In this document: positions 1-10,767 of the stretch, piece by piece
Layout of the letters: each line of letters begins with the position of its first letter
Numbering within the stretch: position 1 is the first letter of the stretch
NCBI GenBank assembly: GCA_030407005.1
Contig: JAUDYN010000005.1
Span: 3,534,001 to 3,598,000, forward strand
From: Desarmillaria ectypa
Taxonomy: Eukaryota > Basidiomycota > Agaricomycetes > Agaricales > Physalacriaceae
Length of the DNA stretch: 64,000 nucleotides
Direction: 5' to 3'
The notes under the pieces: model-generated
What the model was told of the DNA's origin: nothing
The model's database searches: none
What the model saw: the letters and a program-made list of their open reading frames with translations, nothing else
Translations under genes and position numbers: made by a program

Positions 1-2739
1 TCGGCAGTGTCCCAGAAGGATTGTGAAGCCTGCATACAGGCCAAACATCATGCCGAGCCATTTCCACAAGAAGCTGAAAGGAATTATACCAAAATAGGTG
101 AAATGACATTTTTGGACTTATGGGGGCCAGCTCAAACTCAGGGTATCCATGGAGAAAGATATTACATAAGCTTCACAGATGGGAAATCCCGGAGGACAAT
201 GTTGTATTTTCTAAAGTCAAAACAGGGTACAGAAATCTGAAAGAAGATTCAGCAGTACCAAAAATACATCAAAGTCCACACTGGAAGGGATCTGAAGTTT
301 ATGAGGATTGATAATGGGAAGGAATATATCAATGAGGAGGTGAAGGAATACCTCCAGAGCAATGGCATCCAGTTGGAACTGACTGCCATATATTCTCCAT
401 CCCAAAATGGAGTCGCCGAGAGAGTCAATTGGACTCTTGTGGAGCATGCTTGTGCCATGCTAGAAGAACATCACCTGCCGAAATTTTTATGGCCCGAAGC
501 AGTGGCATATGCCACATATTTGAAGAACCAATCACCAACCAGGGCCATCAGAAATGATCTAACCCCAGAAGAAGTGTTTTGTGGAACAAAACCAGACATT
601 TCAACACTCCAGGAATTCGGAACAAAGTGCTGGGTGTTGCAACAGGATAACAAAAGGTCAAAACTTGACCCGAAATCAAGGGAATTTATCTTTACAGGTC
701 TTACAGATGAATCAAGAGCCTGGAGATACTATAACTCACAGACTAGGCAGATTCAGACCTCAAGAAATGTTATATTCCCTGAAGAGAGCATTCTAAATGC
801 TAACAATGATGAATACATTGTGTCCCATCCTCCACTGCTCGAGGGGGAGTCAGGGAGCAAAGTCGAGCAGATTCTGGATGGAAATGATGATATTTCAGAC
901 AAATCCACAGGTGCCAGGAATGCCAAAATAAAAGGAGAAATGCCCCTTGATGACCCGGCAACCAAATCAAAGTTACCTGTATGGCGTGGGAAGGTGATTC
1001 AGCCACGTGACAAATCGGTCCGGATTGCATCAGTAGCCCCACCAAGTTACCAGTTCCTTAATAATCCAGCCTCACGAGGCATGAAATTGCCAGAGAAGCA
1101 GCAGGAAGTAACAAAGGAACCACTGGAGACTGCAAATATTGCAGTAGAATATGCATGTGTGGGGGAGACTGCAGATAACCCCAGTGATGAGCCATTAAGC
1201 CTTGAAGAAGCTAAAACAAGGCCAGATTGGCATCATTGGAAGAAAGCAATGGATGAAGAATATAATCTATTGACTTCTCTAGACATATGGCAGCTGGAAG
1301 AATTACCTCAGGATAGGTCACTTGTTGATTGCAAGTGGACCTACAGGCTGAAAAGAGATGGTGATGGAAAAATCACCAGGCACAAAGCCAGACTTGTTGC
1401 AAAAGGATTTTCGCAGAAACCTGGAATTGATTTCTTTGAGACATATGCACCCGTAGTTAGGCTGGACACATTCCGCCTACTTATGGCCATTGCCGCACAA
1501 AGAAACCTGATTATTCATGGAATGGATGTCATTGGAGCCTACTTAAATGGAAAGCTCAATGAATCCATTTATATGGCACAGCCACCCGAATATTCTGATG
1601 GGAGTGGCAAGGCGGCACACCTCAAGTTGACATTATATGGACTCAAGCAATCTAGCCAAGTTTGGAATGAGAAATTAAATGCCACCTTTTTGGGACTCAG
1701 ATACACAAGATTGATTAGTGATCAATGTGTGTATATCAGACAGATGGATTCTGGTCCTATAATTGTAGCTGTGCATGTAGATGACATGACACTGCTTGCC
1801 CCAGATGATGAAACCATGTCTATTATGAAAGAAGAGCTTAAGAAGAAGCTAAATGTTACAGACATGGGGGAGATTCAATACATATTGGGCATGAAGATAG
1901 ACAGGAATTGGGAGAAGGGTACCATTACCTTATCACAGAAGGCATATATTTTGAAGGTACTCGAGCGAATGGGTATGAAAGACTGTAAACCAGTCAAAAT
2001 GCCTATGGACCTGAATGTATGGCTAGAGAAAATCCCCGAAGACGATCCCCAGAGCGCTGACACAGCCACCAGGCAATATTACCATACTGGTGTCGGATCT
2101 CTGATGTATGCAGCCAATGGATCTCGGCCTGATATTGCACATGCCATCACGGAATTGAGCAAATACATACAAAATCCGGCCACTGAGCATGTCACAGCTC
2201 TGAAACGAGTTTGCCGTTACTTGAAGGGGACTCTGGATTTTGGAATCACATATGGAGGGACTACAGATGAACTGATACCCTACTCAGATTCAGACTGGGG
2301 AGAAGACAGGACAGATAGAAGATCAACATCTGGTTATGTCTGTACCTATGCAGGGGGAGCTGTTACTTGGAGTTCAAAGAAACAGCCCACTGTAGCTCTA
2401 TCCACTATGGAGGCAGAATATATGGCCCTTTTGCAAACAACCCAAGAAGTAATATGGTTGTGGGCAATTTTAACTGAATTAGGATTGCCACCTGATGGTA
2501 CAACCACTATTTTTGTCGACAATCAGTCAGCGATCAAATTTGCTGAGAACGCTGTATTCCACGTGCGATCGAAGCACATAGACATACAGCACCACTTCAT
2601 TCGCGAGCGCATGGCTTCAAACGAAGTCAAAGTTCAGCACTGCGCATCAGAGGAGAACTTAGCAGATATATTCACTAAAGGGCTACCAAGACCATTACAT
2701 GAATATCTATCTGCAGGTATTCTAGGAGCTCGGAATTGA
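1..2739 (+). pseudogene. copia pol (integrase, RT, RNase H), one in-frame stop
   Basis: Reads in one frame from the window edge to TGA at 2737-2739, except for one in-frame TGA at 238-240. Visible parts: the end of the integrase zinc region (CEACIQAK), the integrase core with FLDLWGP, RIDNGKEY and SPSQNGVAE (the D, D, E residues), the RT with GMDVIGAYLNG and the active-site variant HVDD (usually YVDD), and RNase H with YSDSDWG, STMEAEYMAL and FVDNQSAI, ending at GLPRPLHEYL. The product would copy element RNA and integrate the cDNA. The TGA lies where a CGA arginine or CAG/CAA glutamine codon is plausible, so a single C-to-T change may have disabled it. The gag end is outside the window. Confidence 0.92.
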
Positions 2740-2746
2740 GGGGGAG

Positions 2747-2957
2747 TGTTGGGATAGCAATCCCGAGCAAGTACTAGAATGTACTCGAAGGATTGGCTTA
2801 CTCAGCAGGATCAAGTTTGGACCGTGAAAGTGGACATACATAGTATTTCATAGTAAGTTCTAGAAGTAGTACAAAATGTATTTAAGTAGGACACCTCTTG
2901 CTCGAGAGGCAAGGATATTACCATCCTTTCTACATTCTCCTCGCTCTTGTTACAACA
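2747..2957 (+). repeat. 3' LTR of copia A (211 bp)
   Basis: Starts TGTTGGGATAGC directly after the polypurine tract and ends GTTACAACA. It aligns end to end with the LTRs at 19458-19668 and 30240-30450, which lie in the opposite orientation. Confidence 0.95.
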
Positions 2958-3626
2958 CATGTAGTATCACATCTGAATCGTTGGAATTGGCGAGGCCCGT
3001 CAGTTGAGAATAACAGGTCAGTAACATTGGGACTTGTTCGCGTGTCAGAGAAGGACTGGAACGCAAAGAAGGACAACGAATGTGATATTTTCAGAACACG
3101 TCGCGCCGCCACGTGGCAGCTATCAACCCGGACCTGGACCACTGCGAACTCGGGCCCGTGAATACCTTATTGGCTTTCTCTTTTCGTGTTCTGCTGCCGG
3201 TTTGAAAACTCCAAGATAAACTTCTATCGGAAACGACTGACGCCCTTGAAACGACACTACTAGAATAGATTTTTAGCATATACGATGCGAAATAGTGACA
3301 GCTCCGGATCGGAATGGCCATCCAAGTGCCATCTAGATGCCATCATCTACGTGAAAATACAGCAACGTAAGTTGACATCAAGTTTCATGCTACCAGGTCT
3401 GAGGCGGTCAGCTTTGCCCATCCCGACATCATTCAGTGACTCATTTTCTGTCCTGATCTGTTCTCTAATCAGACGCATCAGCAACTTGTTCTCCATAAGT
3501 TTATTCCCGTTTTCACGGTCTATAACTTGCACCCTAACCTACCGATCTGATCCGAATTATAGCTCAGCGTTGCCGTCATCACATCCAACGTCACATCCTC
3601 TCTCTACCATCATGGTGTTTCTTCTA
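2958..3626. other. no gene seen
   Basis: Between the LTR and the next repeat there are only short overlapping reading frames on both strands, the longest being 124 codons at 3285-3659. None shows a domain, a splice pattern or a promoter that I can support. Confidence 0.6.
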
Positions 3627-3882
3627 CACTGCAGAGGCTGGTGCGTTTTGACAGTCTAAAATGGGATCTTGAAAGGTTTCGAATTCAGCATCAGTTGTTA
3701 TGCCTTAGTTTTGAGCGTTGTGAAACGAAAAGGTACCTCAATTCCATTGTTCCATAGGGGGAAAAAGTTTTTCATACTATTTTACTGACGGCCTTGTCAG
3801 GACTGAGAAAGGCTTCGCTAAAACAAAACCTTTTAAGGTTTCGTCTTTTACGAGCTAAAATTTACTGGCCTCTGCTGTGCCA
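3627..3882 (+). repeat. dispersed non-coding repeat 'M', copy 1
   Basis: This stretch matches, with scattered substitutions, the reverse complement of 42383-42640. Shared blocks include CACTGCAGAGGCTGGTGCG at the start, TTTTACTGACGGCC in the middle and CTAAAACAAA near the end. There is no reading frame and no clear terminal inverted repeat, so a short non-autonomous element (MITE- or SINE-like) is the simplest reading. The family cannot be named from two copies. Confidence 0.75.
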
Positions 3883-4164
3883 ATCAAATTTTCGGATCTG
3901 TCCAGCTCACAGGGATCAAATATATGACCTATGCAACATCTCAGACCAGTCATTGTCAATGCCCGACATCGCGTTCCTCTACAATCAATAGGCCCCTCCA
4001 GAGCGTACGCTGAAGGTGAGGTCAAAGTATTATTATTATTACTATTATGACAGATTGACCCTACAGTAATTAGAACGATACTACCGGTTAATATGACAAA
4101 GCGATTCTACAATGATTAAGGCGAACCGGTCACTTCCAAGAATATACATGCAATGGCTTCATGG

Positions 4165-5355
4165 TCAATCCTGATACCAAAGGCGTGTATTCTTACGTCC
4201 CCCTGCGACATTTGGCGTCTGGGAATAAATCCGGAGAGAGTGTCGGGGCAGAGCGTTAACGAGGTCGATATACGTCGCTCCTTCTCCCAACACACCAGAC
4301 TTCAGAGTCTTGATGAGCGAACTGGTGAATACACCTCGCCATACCTCCGTTTCCTTCTCCTTCTTTACCCGCCTCGCTTTTGCAAGCTCGTCTGCTTTAC
4401 ACGCTGCTACCATGACATGGGAATCCATGTCCGGGACCCAGTCCTCTCCGGAGATGGATCGATAACCAGGATAGTCCCTGAGGGTTTCTTCACCAGCGAG
4501 GAACATATCTTTGATCGAGGCACGCTCCAGCGGGGAAGCAGTCCGCACCCCTGAACTCAGTGTTCGAGTGATGCTGCCCGCGTGACAGCAGTCTAGAATG
4601 AACGTAATTCGATGCCCTTTCGAACGGGAGATTTGGGAGAGTATGGTATTGAGCTCCCGGTCGGTGATATCGGGAATGAGCACGCCACCACTGTCTCGAG
4701 TATTTCGATCTATGGGACAAAGCGCCTCAACGAATTTGCGAGACCGTTCATCATCGGGTTCCTCGTCGAAATCAGGATCGTCGTCATCGTCTGACAATGG
4801 GTAGCGGGAGCCGTGTCCAGCGAAAAAGATAATGATAGGATCACCACGTTCGATGTTAGGGTTGGTGATGAGACTGAGAAGCACGGATAAAATGTTTGCA
4901 CGGGAAGGGATGGAGGAAACGTCAGCCGGCGTGTCGTGACCCTGGTCTGTTGGACCAAGAAGACTTTGGATTCGCTCTCTAGGCACGAGGAGGTCTTCGA
5001 CAAAGTGCTGCTTCATTGCTAAGGCATCTGCCACACAGCCGCGCAATGGGTTGGATGGATATCCGTCGATCCCAACGAGAAAAGCCCAAACTCGACTGGG
5101 GTCAAGGCGCAGCCGTGACTACATTGCTCTTTATCAGTAATGTCTTGAAGCCAATGGAAGTAAGTTTAGACTTACATCTTCCGCCTGTGCGGTTGTTTCT
5201 TGAGGCAAAGGATACTGAGGTACTCTCTGCTCAGATTTGAGGTGAATATGGGGAGTGCTGTTGAGACCCGCTCTCGGCGTTGATGCAGGATCGACGTCAC
5301 CATTACATTGGGCTTTTGATTCTGCTTCCAACAAGGATTGTGCGAGATCGGCCAT
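4165..5355 (-). CDS. metacaspase (caspase-like, peptidase C14), copy 1
   Basis: Two exons: 5355-5176 (60 codons) and 5118-4165, with a 57-nt intron (GTAAGT...TGTAG, branch-like ACTGAT), giving 377 residues. The p20 caspase fold is clear: WAFLVGIDGYPSNPLRGC starts it, FFAGHGSRYP holds the catalytic His (about residue 162) and LDCCHAGS the catalytic Cys (the second Cys, about 238). An acidic insert (SDDDDDPDFDEEPDDE) follows the GHG motif. Family members are cysteine proteases that cut after Arg or Lys and act in stress responses and cell death; the substrate here is unknown. The 60-residue N-terminal exon is polar without a recognised domain. It is the diverged inverted partner of 17832-18994, with the same exon phase and length. 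The start is the ATG that matches the partner gene. Confidence 0.88.
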
Positions 5356-5700
5356 TTTGTACTCTTTTGTCGGAAGCGCTCCGAGTTCTTCGGGTTTGAG
5401 GGAACCCGTGTCTTCGGCGATTGGTCCTAGTGCTGATGATATGGAATGCCTAAACAGAGGATATTGGGGATAGTGTCGTTAATGCAAAGATATGCATAAA
5501 TATGCGCCTTTGTGGTCCGCACCGTAAAGTGTGGTAGAATATCACAGTGGATCGCGACTACCACTATTTCCACGTATATCTCGCTGGGAAGAATGTAAAC
5601 TGATGGTAATGACTATAAGAAATATACTCTACACTTTATAGCCTCGCTGGATGTGGTGAGAACGGCACGTCATGACATCGACCGCACATACAACGATCCC
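5356..5700 (-). promoter_or_regulatory. upstream region shared with the second metacaspase
   Basis: Read on the minus strand, this region aligns with 17530-17831 upstream of the other metacaspase. Shared blocks include TATTCTACCACA, TTTATGCATATCT, ACGACACTAT and CTCTGTTTAGGCATTC. The pair was therefore duplicated with its promoter. No individual factor site can be named. Confidence 0.6.
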
Positions 5701-6446
5701 AACGATCCGTCGAGCCAACGGGTCTCTAGGCAGAATGAATCAACCTTTCCAGACATCTGCACCGTGTCAGTAAGGAAATTGCAATTTAACACGGGTGACA
5801 TACTTTTGAGTTTGACGGGGTTAGGGAAGACGGGCAATCCTAGTTGCCTATGTCCATCTTCGCTGACTGTCCTTGGATACAGTGTAGATCCCTAATCTTT
5901 GTTTACAGTATTGTCCGGTCTGGACTCCATTGGATGGTAAATTCATTACCTGGGGCCACCAAGCGCAATCCCGAAAATTATGAACTCGTGGAGTGGCGTA
6001 CCTCGATTTTCTCGCTTTCTATCCGAGATGCAAAGGGCTTATTCAAGATATGAAATTTTTTAAGCTTGTAAAAGGATTGAATGTACCTTCAACCAGTTGG
6101 TGGCCCTTATGTTCGTTTTCGCCGAATCTAGTCGTCCTCGGAATGGTCTCCGATTCATATCCTTTCACTGATTTCCAAACTTAACACAAACAGCAAAGTT
6201 CCGATCAGTTGTATTATCAGGCTGGATTTCCGTCGTATGAAAATAAAAATAAAAATGTAAAAGAGGCAATAATGTGTATGTACATCGGCTGTCCATGTTT
6301 TTTTTTTGTACCGATTGCCTAAACTCTAAAACTCTAACTCTACAGCCTACGTACCACATACCGGGTTCGTAAATCGCGACGGTGTGCTTCTAAAGCTGCA
6401 TTGGACTGAGTAAGGGCAGACCCGAATTGAACAGGCTTGAGGTTGG
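5700..6446. other. no gene seen; outer flank of the left palindrome arm
   Basis: Only short frames without domains. Similarity to the inverted partner side fades here: weak blocks such as GGAAATTGCAAT can be matched but no alignment holds. A run of T (about 6300-6307) and AT-rich DNA precede the arm boundary. Confidence 0.5.
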
Positions 6447-6654
6447 TCGATCCAACACGTAAAAGGACCGACTTTGGAAGTGAACCAATACCAATGCAAC
6501 CGACTCAACATTGCAAAATTTCCTTCAAACACGAGCGGTTGACAGCATTATCGCGGGAGTGCGAAGCACTTTGAGCATTGCCGAAGTTCCCAAAGACTTC
6601 GGTGGTTGCCGATCTAAGGTGGCTTGTGGGGTTGTTTGTTGACAATTTCGGGAC

Positions 6655-7005
6655 AGCGTGCATCGTACGGATATGGCCGTAGACCGCACAAAAAATCTTG
6701 CTTACGGTACGGTACGGCTGATGCCGAATCCGTATCGTGTTCGTGCCGTTGTCTGTATACGGACAGTTTCACAAACGACAGCGAATATCTGTCGTCAAAA
6801 TGTGAGTGTGATTTGCTTCATTAAGGTCATATTTACTGACCTCGATGGCGTTCAGTGGTACCTTACTATTCCCTCGACAACCATACTTCAACCGTATGAA
6901 CACGACCGTATTTTCGGTCGTTGAAGGTCCTCGCGGTACAGACCCGTATCCATATCTGCGGTACGTAGCCACCGTAGTACGGGTACCGTGCACATCCCTA
7001 GAACT
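6655..7005 (+). repeat. dispersed repeat 'R', copy in left arm (outer)
   Basis: Starts near GGATATGGCCGTAGACCGCAC and ends near the CACATCCCTAG block. It shares long blocks with 9222-9450 (inverted) and 46370-46567. A short hairpin (GGTCA, 7-nt loop, TGACC) is kept in the centre of every copy. There is no coding capacity. Confidence 0.8.
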
Positions 7006-8809
7006 TGACATGCAGACGCTCTGAAGCTAAGCCTGTTATGTAGAGAAGGGGACATGTTTGAATGCGGGTCTCGTTGACGCCTTCTGCTCTAGCACCATTC
7101 CGGCACGGCCTGTGATCATCCCTAAGAGTATATCAGGTTAGTCATTCTTTGGAACTTACTCTGCACTCTGTAAGCTGTACGACTTCTGAAACCTACTCTG
7201 CACCGCATTTTCGCCAGTATGTTGTGTGCGGTAGCAAATGCCTATCGCCACAATCATAACGTTGTTGCTCGAGTATTGGCGACCTGCTTAAGAATACAAG
7301 ATGATTACCTATTCATGCCCTTCTATCTATATTATAAGAAAACGTCACGACAGGAAAGCTGAAAATGGATTGACAGCGCTAACATGAACCCGCAATCCAG
7401 ATTCAGTCGATAGAAGATGTTAGAAATGAAACTAATAATGTATGCCCCGATATATTCTTCTGTGCCGCCACCGCAGCATCTTTGAACCGCGTCGAAGGCA
7501 AGAGTCATAATCATTTGTTGGCCGCCCGCAGCTGCCTCCACGCGGCGTGAGAACTGGTTTCGTTCCTGCATGAATTCCTCCTATTAGGGAAGGGGTAGAC
7601 ATCCCGAGAAGGTGTGAGGAATACAGGCGAATGCGGACCAACGTGAGTATTCTGTGCGTCATAGGAGGAATGTTCTTTGACTCCGTAGAGGCAACAAAAA
7701 GATGAGGAGATATAACGAACCGAAGCCATGAATGGGGTCAGTCTATTCGATCTAAAAGACAGTGTGACGCAGGTTCCAGGGTCAAGAAGAAGTCGGAAGA
7801 ATGACTGACAAGGATCAACGCCTCTATTGTTCCTTGGCACAAACCCTCCGACAAAACAATGAATAGACGAAGTTGTCAAGTGTGACTTGATCTTGAGTCC
7901 GGATGTATTGCTAACAGGAACGGGGTCGCGAGGAATAGAGTTAATTATAGGACGAGCGGGGAGTTCCAACGTAACCTCGCTTTAGATTTGTTACTGTAGA
8001 TGCCTACACAAACCCTTGCGCCATCTCCGTCTAACTGCAAGCCTCCAGACAACAAGAGCGTCGGGTGCGAAGTTAAAGCGACATAGCATTTATTCGAGTC
8101 AACGTCCCGACCCAAGGATATACATCTGGTTACTATAGGATGAGTTCCAAAATGTCCACCTATCAGCGCGCAGATATAATATCCACCGAGTTACAACAAA
8201 GCCATGCTGTAGGAACCTGCACAGAACGTAGCTTCTAGGAGCAAAAGGGGCGGTCCAAACTCTATGGCTCAGCGCTTAGCGCTCATTGACAGTTCTTCCA
8301 AATATGATGTGATTAAGAACAAGATATAACACAAACGGCTCCGTACTAGAAATGGCAAGTTTAGATATAGCCGAGTGTTGCAAGACCTCTCACGCCGAAA
8401 GAGGTCATTCCCCCTTGATGCGTGAAATTCTCCTTTCGTTATTGTTCATCGGACGATAACAATTAATATTTTTCTGACTTGTTGCTTTAGAATTAGCAGT
8501 GTTTGGTCACTAATAGCATTCACTAAAAAGTATGCGAGCTCTATGTGCATCACACGAGGGGATTCAGATGATGCGAGTAGACAATGAGAATGGAATGGCG
8601 AAACAACAGAGCGATATCGAGAGTAAGGGATAACCTCCCGAGACGTCCACCTAATCTGCCGCCGTAAAAAATACACACCACGCGGCAGAGATGCCCAACG
8701 TCACAAGGATATTCTCGAGAGGCTAGCGTTTTAACGCCAGCAAGATGAGATTGGGCAACGTGGGAAGCGCACTAGGCACGTGTATGCTGCCGTCGTGTCC
8801 CTCCAAATA

Positions 8810-9245
8810 CCCATCGTTCTTGAATGGATGTTGTTAGTAAAAGAGCGTGTATGCACCACGTTCTATATTATTGACAGGCAATAGTTCATCAGATGGGCAT
8901 AATCGATTTGATGAAACCGGCAATGTTTGCTTATTGGGAGTCTGTGGAGGTAGGAAATACCGGTGGGTGCTGTACGATCGACACGTTCTACAGAAGAATA
9001 TTGTGGAAGCGGGAATGGAAAGCTGGAAAGCTGGAGAGGACAAAGGGGGATGGATGGAGGGTGTACGCACCTTGTACATGTCTTCTCCATGTCATGGCTC
9101 ATTTGAGGCGCAACCATAGAGACAGAGAGCATCTTTGTCCACACTGGCTCTTGAGCTGGAATATGCAGTGTCTTCCGGAGTACTAGGAGGATTGAGCTGG
9201 TAGGGAGGTGATGTACAGCGGATATGGGTCCCTACCGTGAGCACC
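8810..9245 (+). repeat. repeat 'D', unit 1 (inside left arm)
   Basis: Diverged direct copy of 9880-10400. Shared blocks include CGTTCTTGAATGGA/TGTTCTTGAATGGA, TACGATCGACAC/TATGATCGACAC, GGAGGGTGTACGCACCTT/GAGGGTGTAACGCACCTT and GTGTCTTCCGGAGTA. Because it lies in an arm, a third identical unit exists in inverted form at about 12326-12761. Function unknown. Confidence 0.65.
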
Positions 9246-9450
9246 TTCGACGATCGAAAATACAGCCATATTATTGAGGGAATGGTAGGGGATCGTTGAA
9301 TGCCATCGAGGTCAGTAAATATGACCTCAATGAAGCAAATCGCCTTCATATTTCAATGACAGATACGGTATGGATTTGGCATCAGCTGTACCATAAGCAA
9401 GCATTTTTGTGCAGTCTACGGCCATATCCATAACGTCCCTATTCCTTGGT
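9222..9450 (-). repeat. dispersed repeat 'R', copy in left arm (inner)
   Basis: Reverse-oriented relative to the copy at 6655-7005, so the pair could fold back within one arm. The conserved hairpin (GAGGTCA / TGACCTC) is at 9308-9328. Confidence 0.8.
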
Positions 9451-9523
9451 GAGAAGAGGAGGTAAAACATGGTGAACATGGGTTGAACGCGAGCAGAGAA
9501 GGATGGGATTACATGGGAAGGGC

Positions 9524-9616
9524 GCATCAATGAGGTAGTGGTAACCTGGGTCGTTGCCATATGATTGTCAAATACTTGCTATCGACCCACCGGGGGTTCA
9601 ATTCCCCTTTGATGCA
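9524..9616 (+). tRNA. tRNA-Gly(GCC) with intron
   Basis: Folds as a complete tRNA. Acceptor GCATCAA pairs perfectly with TTGATGC, discriminator A; D arm AGGT-AGTGGTA-ACCT; anticodon stem GGTCG/CGACC with loop TT-GCC-A; T arm GGGGG-TTCAATT-CCCCT. A 22-nt intron sits after position 37, the usual nuclear site. Both internal promoter boxes are present (the A box across TGAGGTAGTGG, B box GGTTCAATTCC), and TTTTT follows at about 9642. The left-arm boundary falls at 9563, three bases into the intron, so the 5' half is shared with the right copy and the 3' half is unique. The acceptor stem is not the GCG... usual for fungal tRNA-Gly. Likely functional. Confidence 0.85.
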
Positions 9617-9879
9617 TTCCTTTATAGATTCAGAAAGTTACTTTTTATCGTCAACTGATGAACAATCACTCCAAGTTCGGTTCAAGGCCAGCAACCGCTT
9701 TGATAGTCGGGCCTCGGTTGTTATGTCCGAGTCGCACGAGGGGAGTTGTAATACAAGGTGTGAATGGTGTACAACGTATGTGAATATCAAAGAACAGAGC
9801 ATAGAATCGCCACCACGGCAGATATCGCCAAACAAGGACGATCCCTAGATCTGGGCATGGGAAGAAGCGCTATGCTTGT

Positions 9880-10400
9880 TCTATTGGTATAGCACCCTTG
9901 TTCTTGAATGGAGCTTTGCTTGCTGCGGGGCTGGGATGTGCGCACTGCCAACGTCCAGATCAGATGGCCAAGACTGATTCAGTCTAAGGAGCATTTGCTT
10001 GTTGGGAGCTTGCGTCGGAGCAGCATGGAACGACGAAGATGGATTCCACGGTCTGCTCCCTTTTGAAACGGAGCTAAGCACCAGGGATTCGAGCTGCAGT
10101 TCATGAAGATGACGTATGATCGACACTATAAAAAAAGGTTCCGCGGGAGCAAATTACAGTGAGAGAAGGGGAGGGGCTGGAGAGGGAGAGATAGGACAAT
10201 GTTAGATCTGCGCAAAAGGAGATAGAGGGTGTAACGCACCTTATCCTTCTCCATGCCCTACAGGTGTACTGCTGTATCTGCCGTAGTCGTAGTCCTTTGC
10301 CCTTACTGTTGGATAGGCGGTGTCTTCCGGAGTAGGACGTGGGGACTCGGGTCCCTAACCACGTAAGGATCTACATCGTAAAAAAAAGGTTCCGCGGAAG
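9880..10400 (+). repeat. repeat 'D', unit 2 (in the loop)
   Basis: Diverged direct repeat of 8810-9245. It contains an internal duplication: AAAAAAGGTTCCGCGG plus about 12 further matching bases occurs near 10131 and again near 10382. Read on the minus strand, the two D units keep a short similar peptide (PQTPNKQTL versus TQAPNKQML), but there is no full gene. Confidence 0.6.
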
Positions 10401-10690
10401 CAAATCGCAGGCAGAAGAAACGCAAGCTGTGTATTGTCCTGGACGTGGCGTAGAATCACACACTGCATTGAGGAGGCAAAGTAGCAATATTAACAAGTGA
10501 AAGCACATATAAAGACAGTAAAATAGAAGCGAGGTGTCGGAATTGCAACGTCAAAATTACAATAGGAACATCACCTGACCTAGCAATTGCTGCCCCAAAA
10601 TTACCCGGTATGTAAATTGATGGGCTACGTACAAAAGCAAACAAACCAATTATCTCCATATATAGTAAAAAACGGATTGGCTGTTGGACG

Positions 10691-10767
10691 CGATTGGTTT
10701 GAGCAGACGGGGTATATAATCCCAGGGGAGAGACGGTTTGCTGCCAGAAACCTTTCCCCGCTACACA
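10691..10767 (+). promoter_or_regulatory. core promoter of the Clp1-like gene
   Basis: An inverted CCAAT box (GATTGG, about 10692) and a TATA box (GTATATAAT, 10712-10720) lie 48-76 bp upstream of the ATG at 10768. The leader CAGAAACCTTTCCCCGCTAC is pyrimidine-rich, as is common at fungal start sites. Confidence 0.6.

Larger units (their letters stand above)
1..2957 (+). mobile_element. Ty1/copia retrotransposon A, 3' part (5' end outside window)
   Basis: The window opens inside a copia element: integrase, reverse transcriptase and RNase H in copia order, then a polypurine tract (GAGGGGGAG, about 2738-2746) and the 3' LTR ending in ACAACA at 2957. It belongs to the same family as the element at 19458-30450: most of the pol product reads identically and both LTRs are 211 bp. 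It has only one in-frame stop in the visible part, so it is one of the younger or better preserved insertions here. The five bases after the LTR (CATGT, 2958-2962) would be the right copy of the target duplication; the left copy is not in view. Confidence 0.95.
6447..9563. repeat. left arm of a 3,117-bp inverted repeat (palindrome)
   Basis: Every base x in this arm pairs with base 21571-x in the right arm (12008-15124). I compared the ends and several internal stretches base by base, and all reading frames on both strands agree in length and sequence, with no mismatch and no indel. The outer break is abrupt: after TTGGATCGA (minus-strand reading) the two sides share nothing obvious. The inner break falls in the intron of a tRNA-Gly gene. 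The arm holds two inverted copies of repeat R and one unit of repeat D but no convincing gene; the longest frame (7511-7969 minus, 152 codons) has no domain. Confidence 0.93.

Noticed and set aside
7511..7969. 152-codon frame in the arm (and its mirror at 13602-14060)
   Set aside because: No domain, no promoter or introns, and composition like the surrounding non-coding arm. Its perfect conservation follows from the palindrome.
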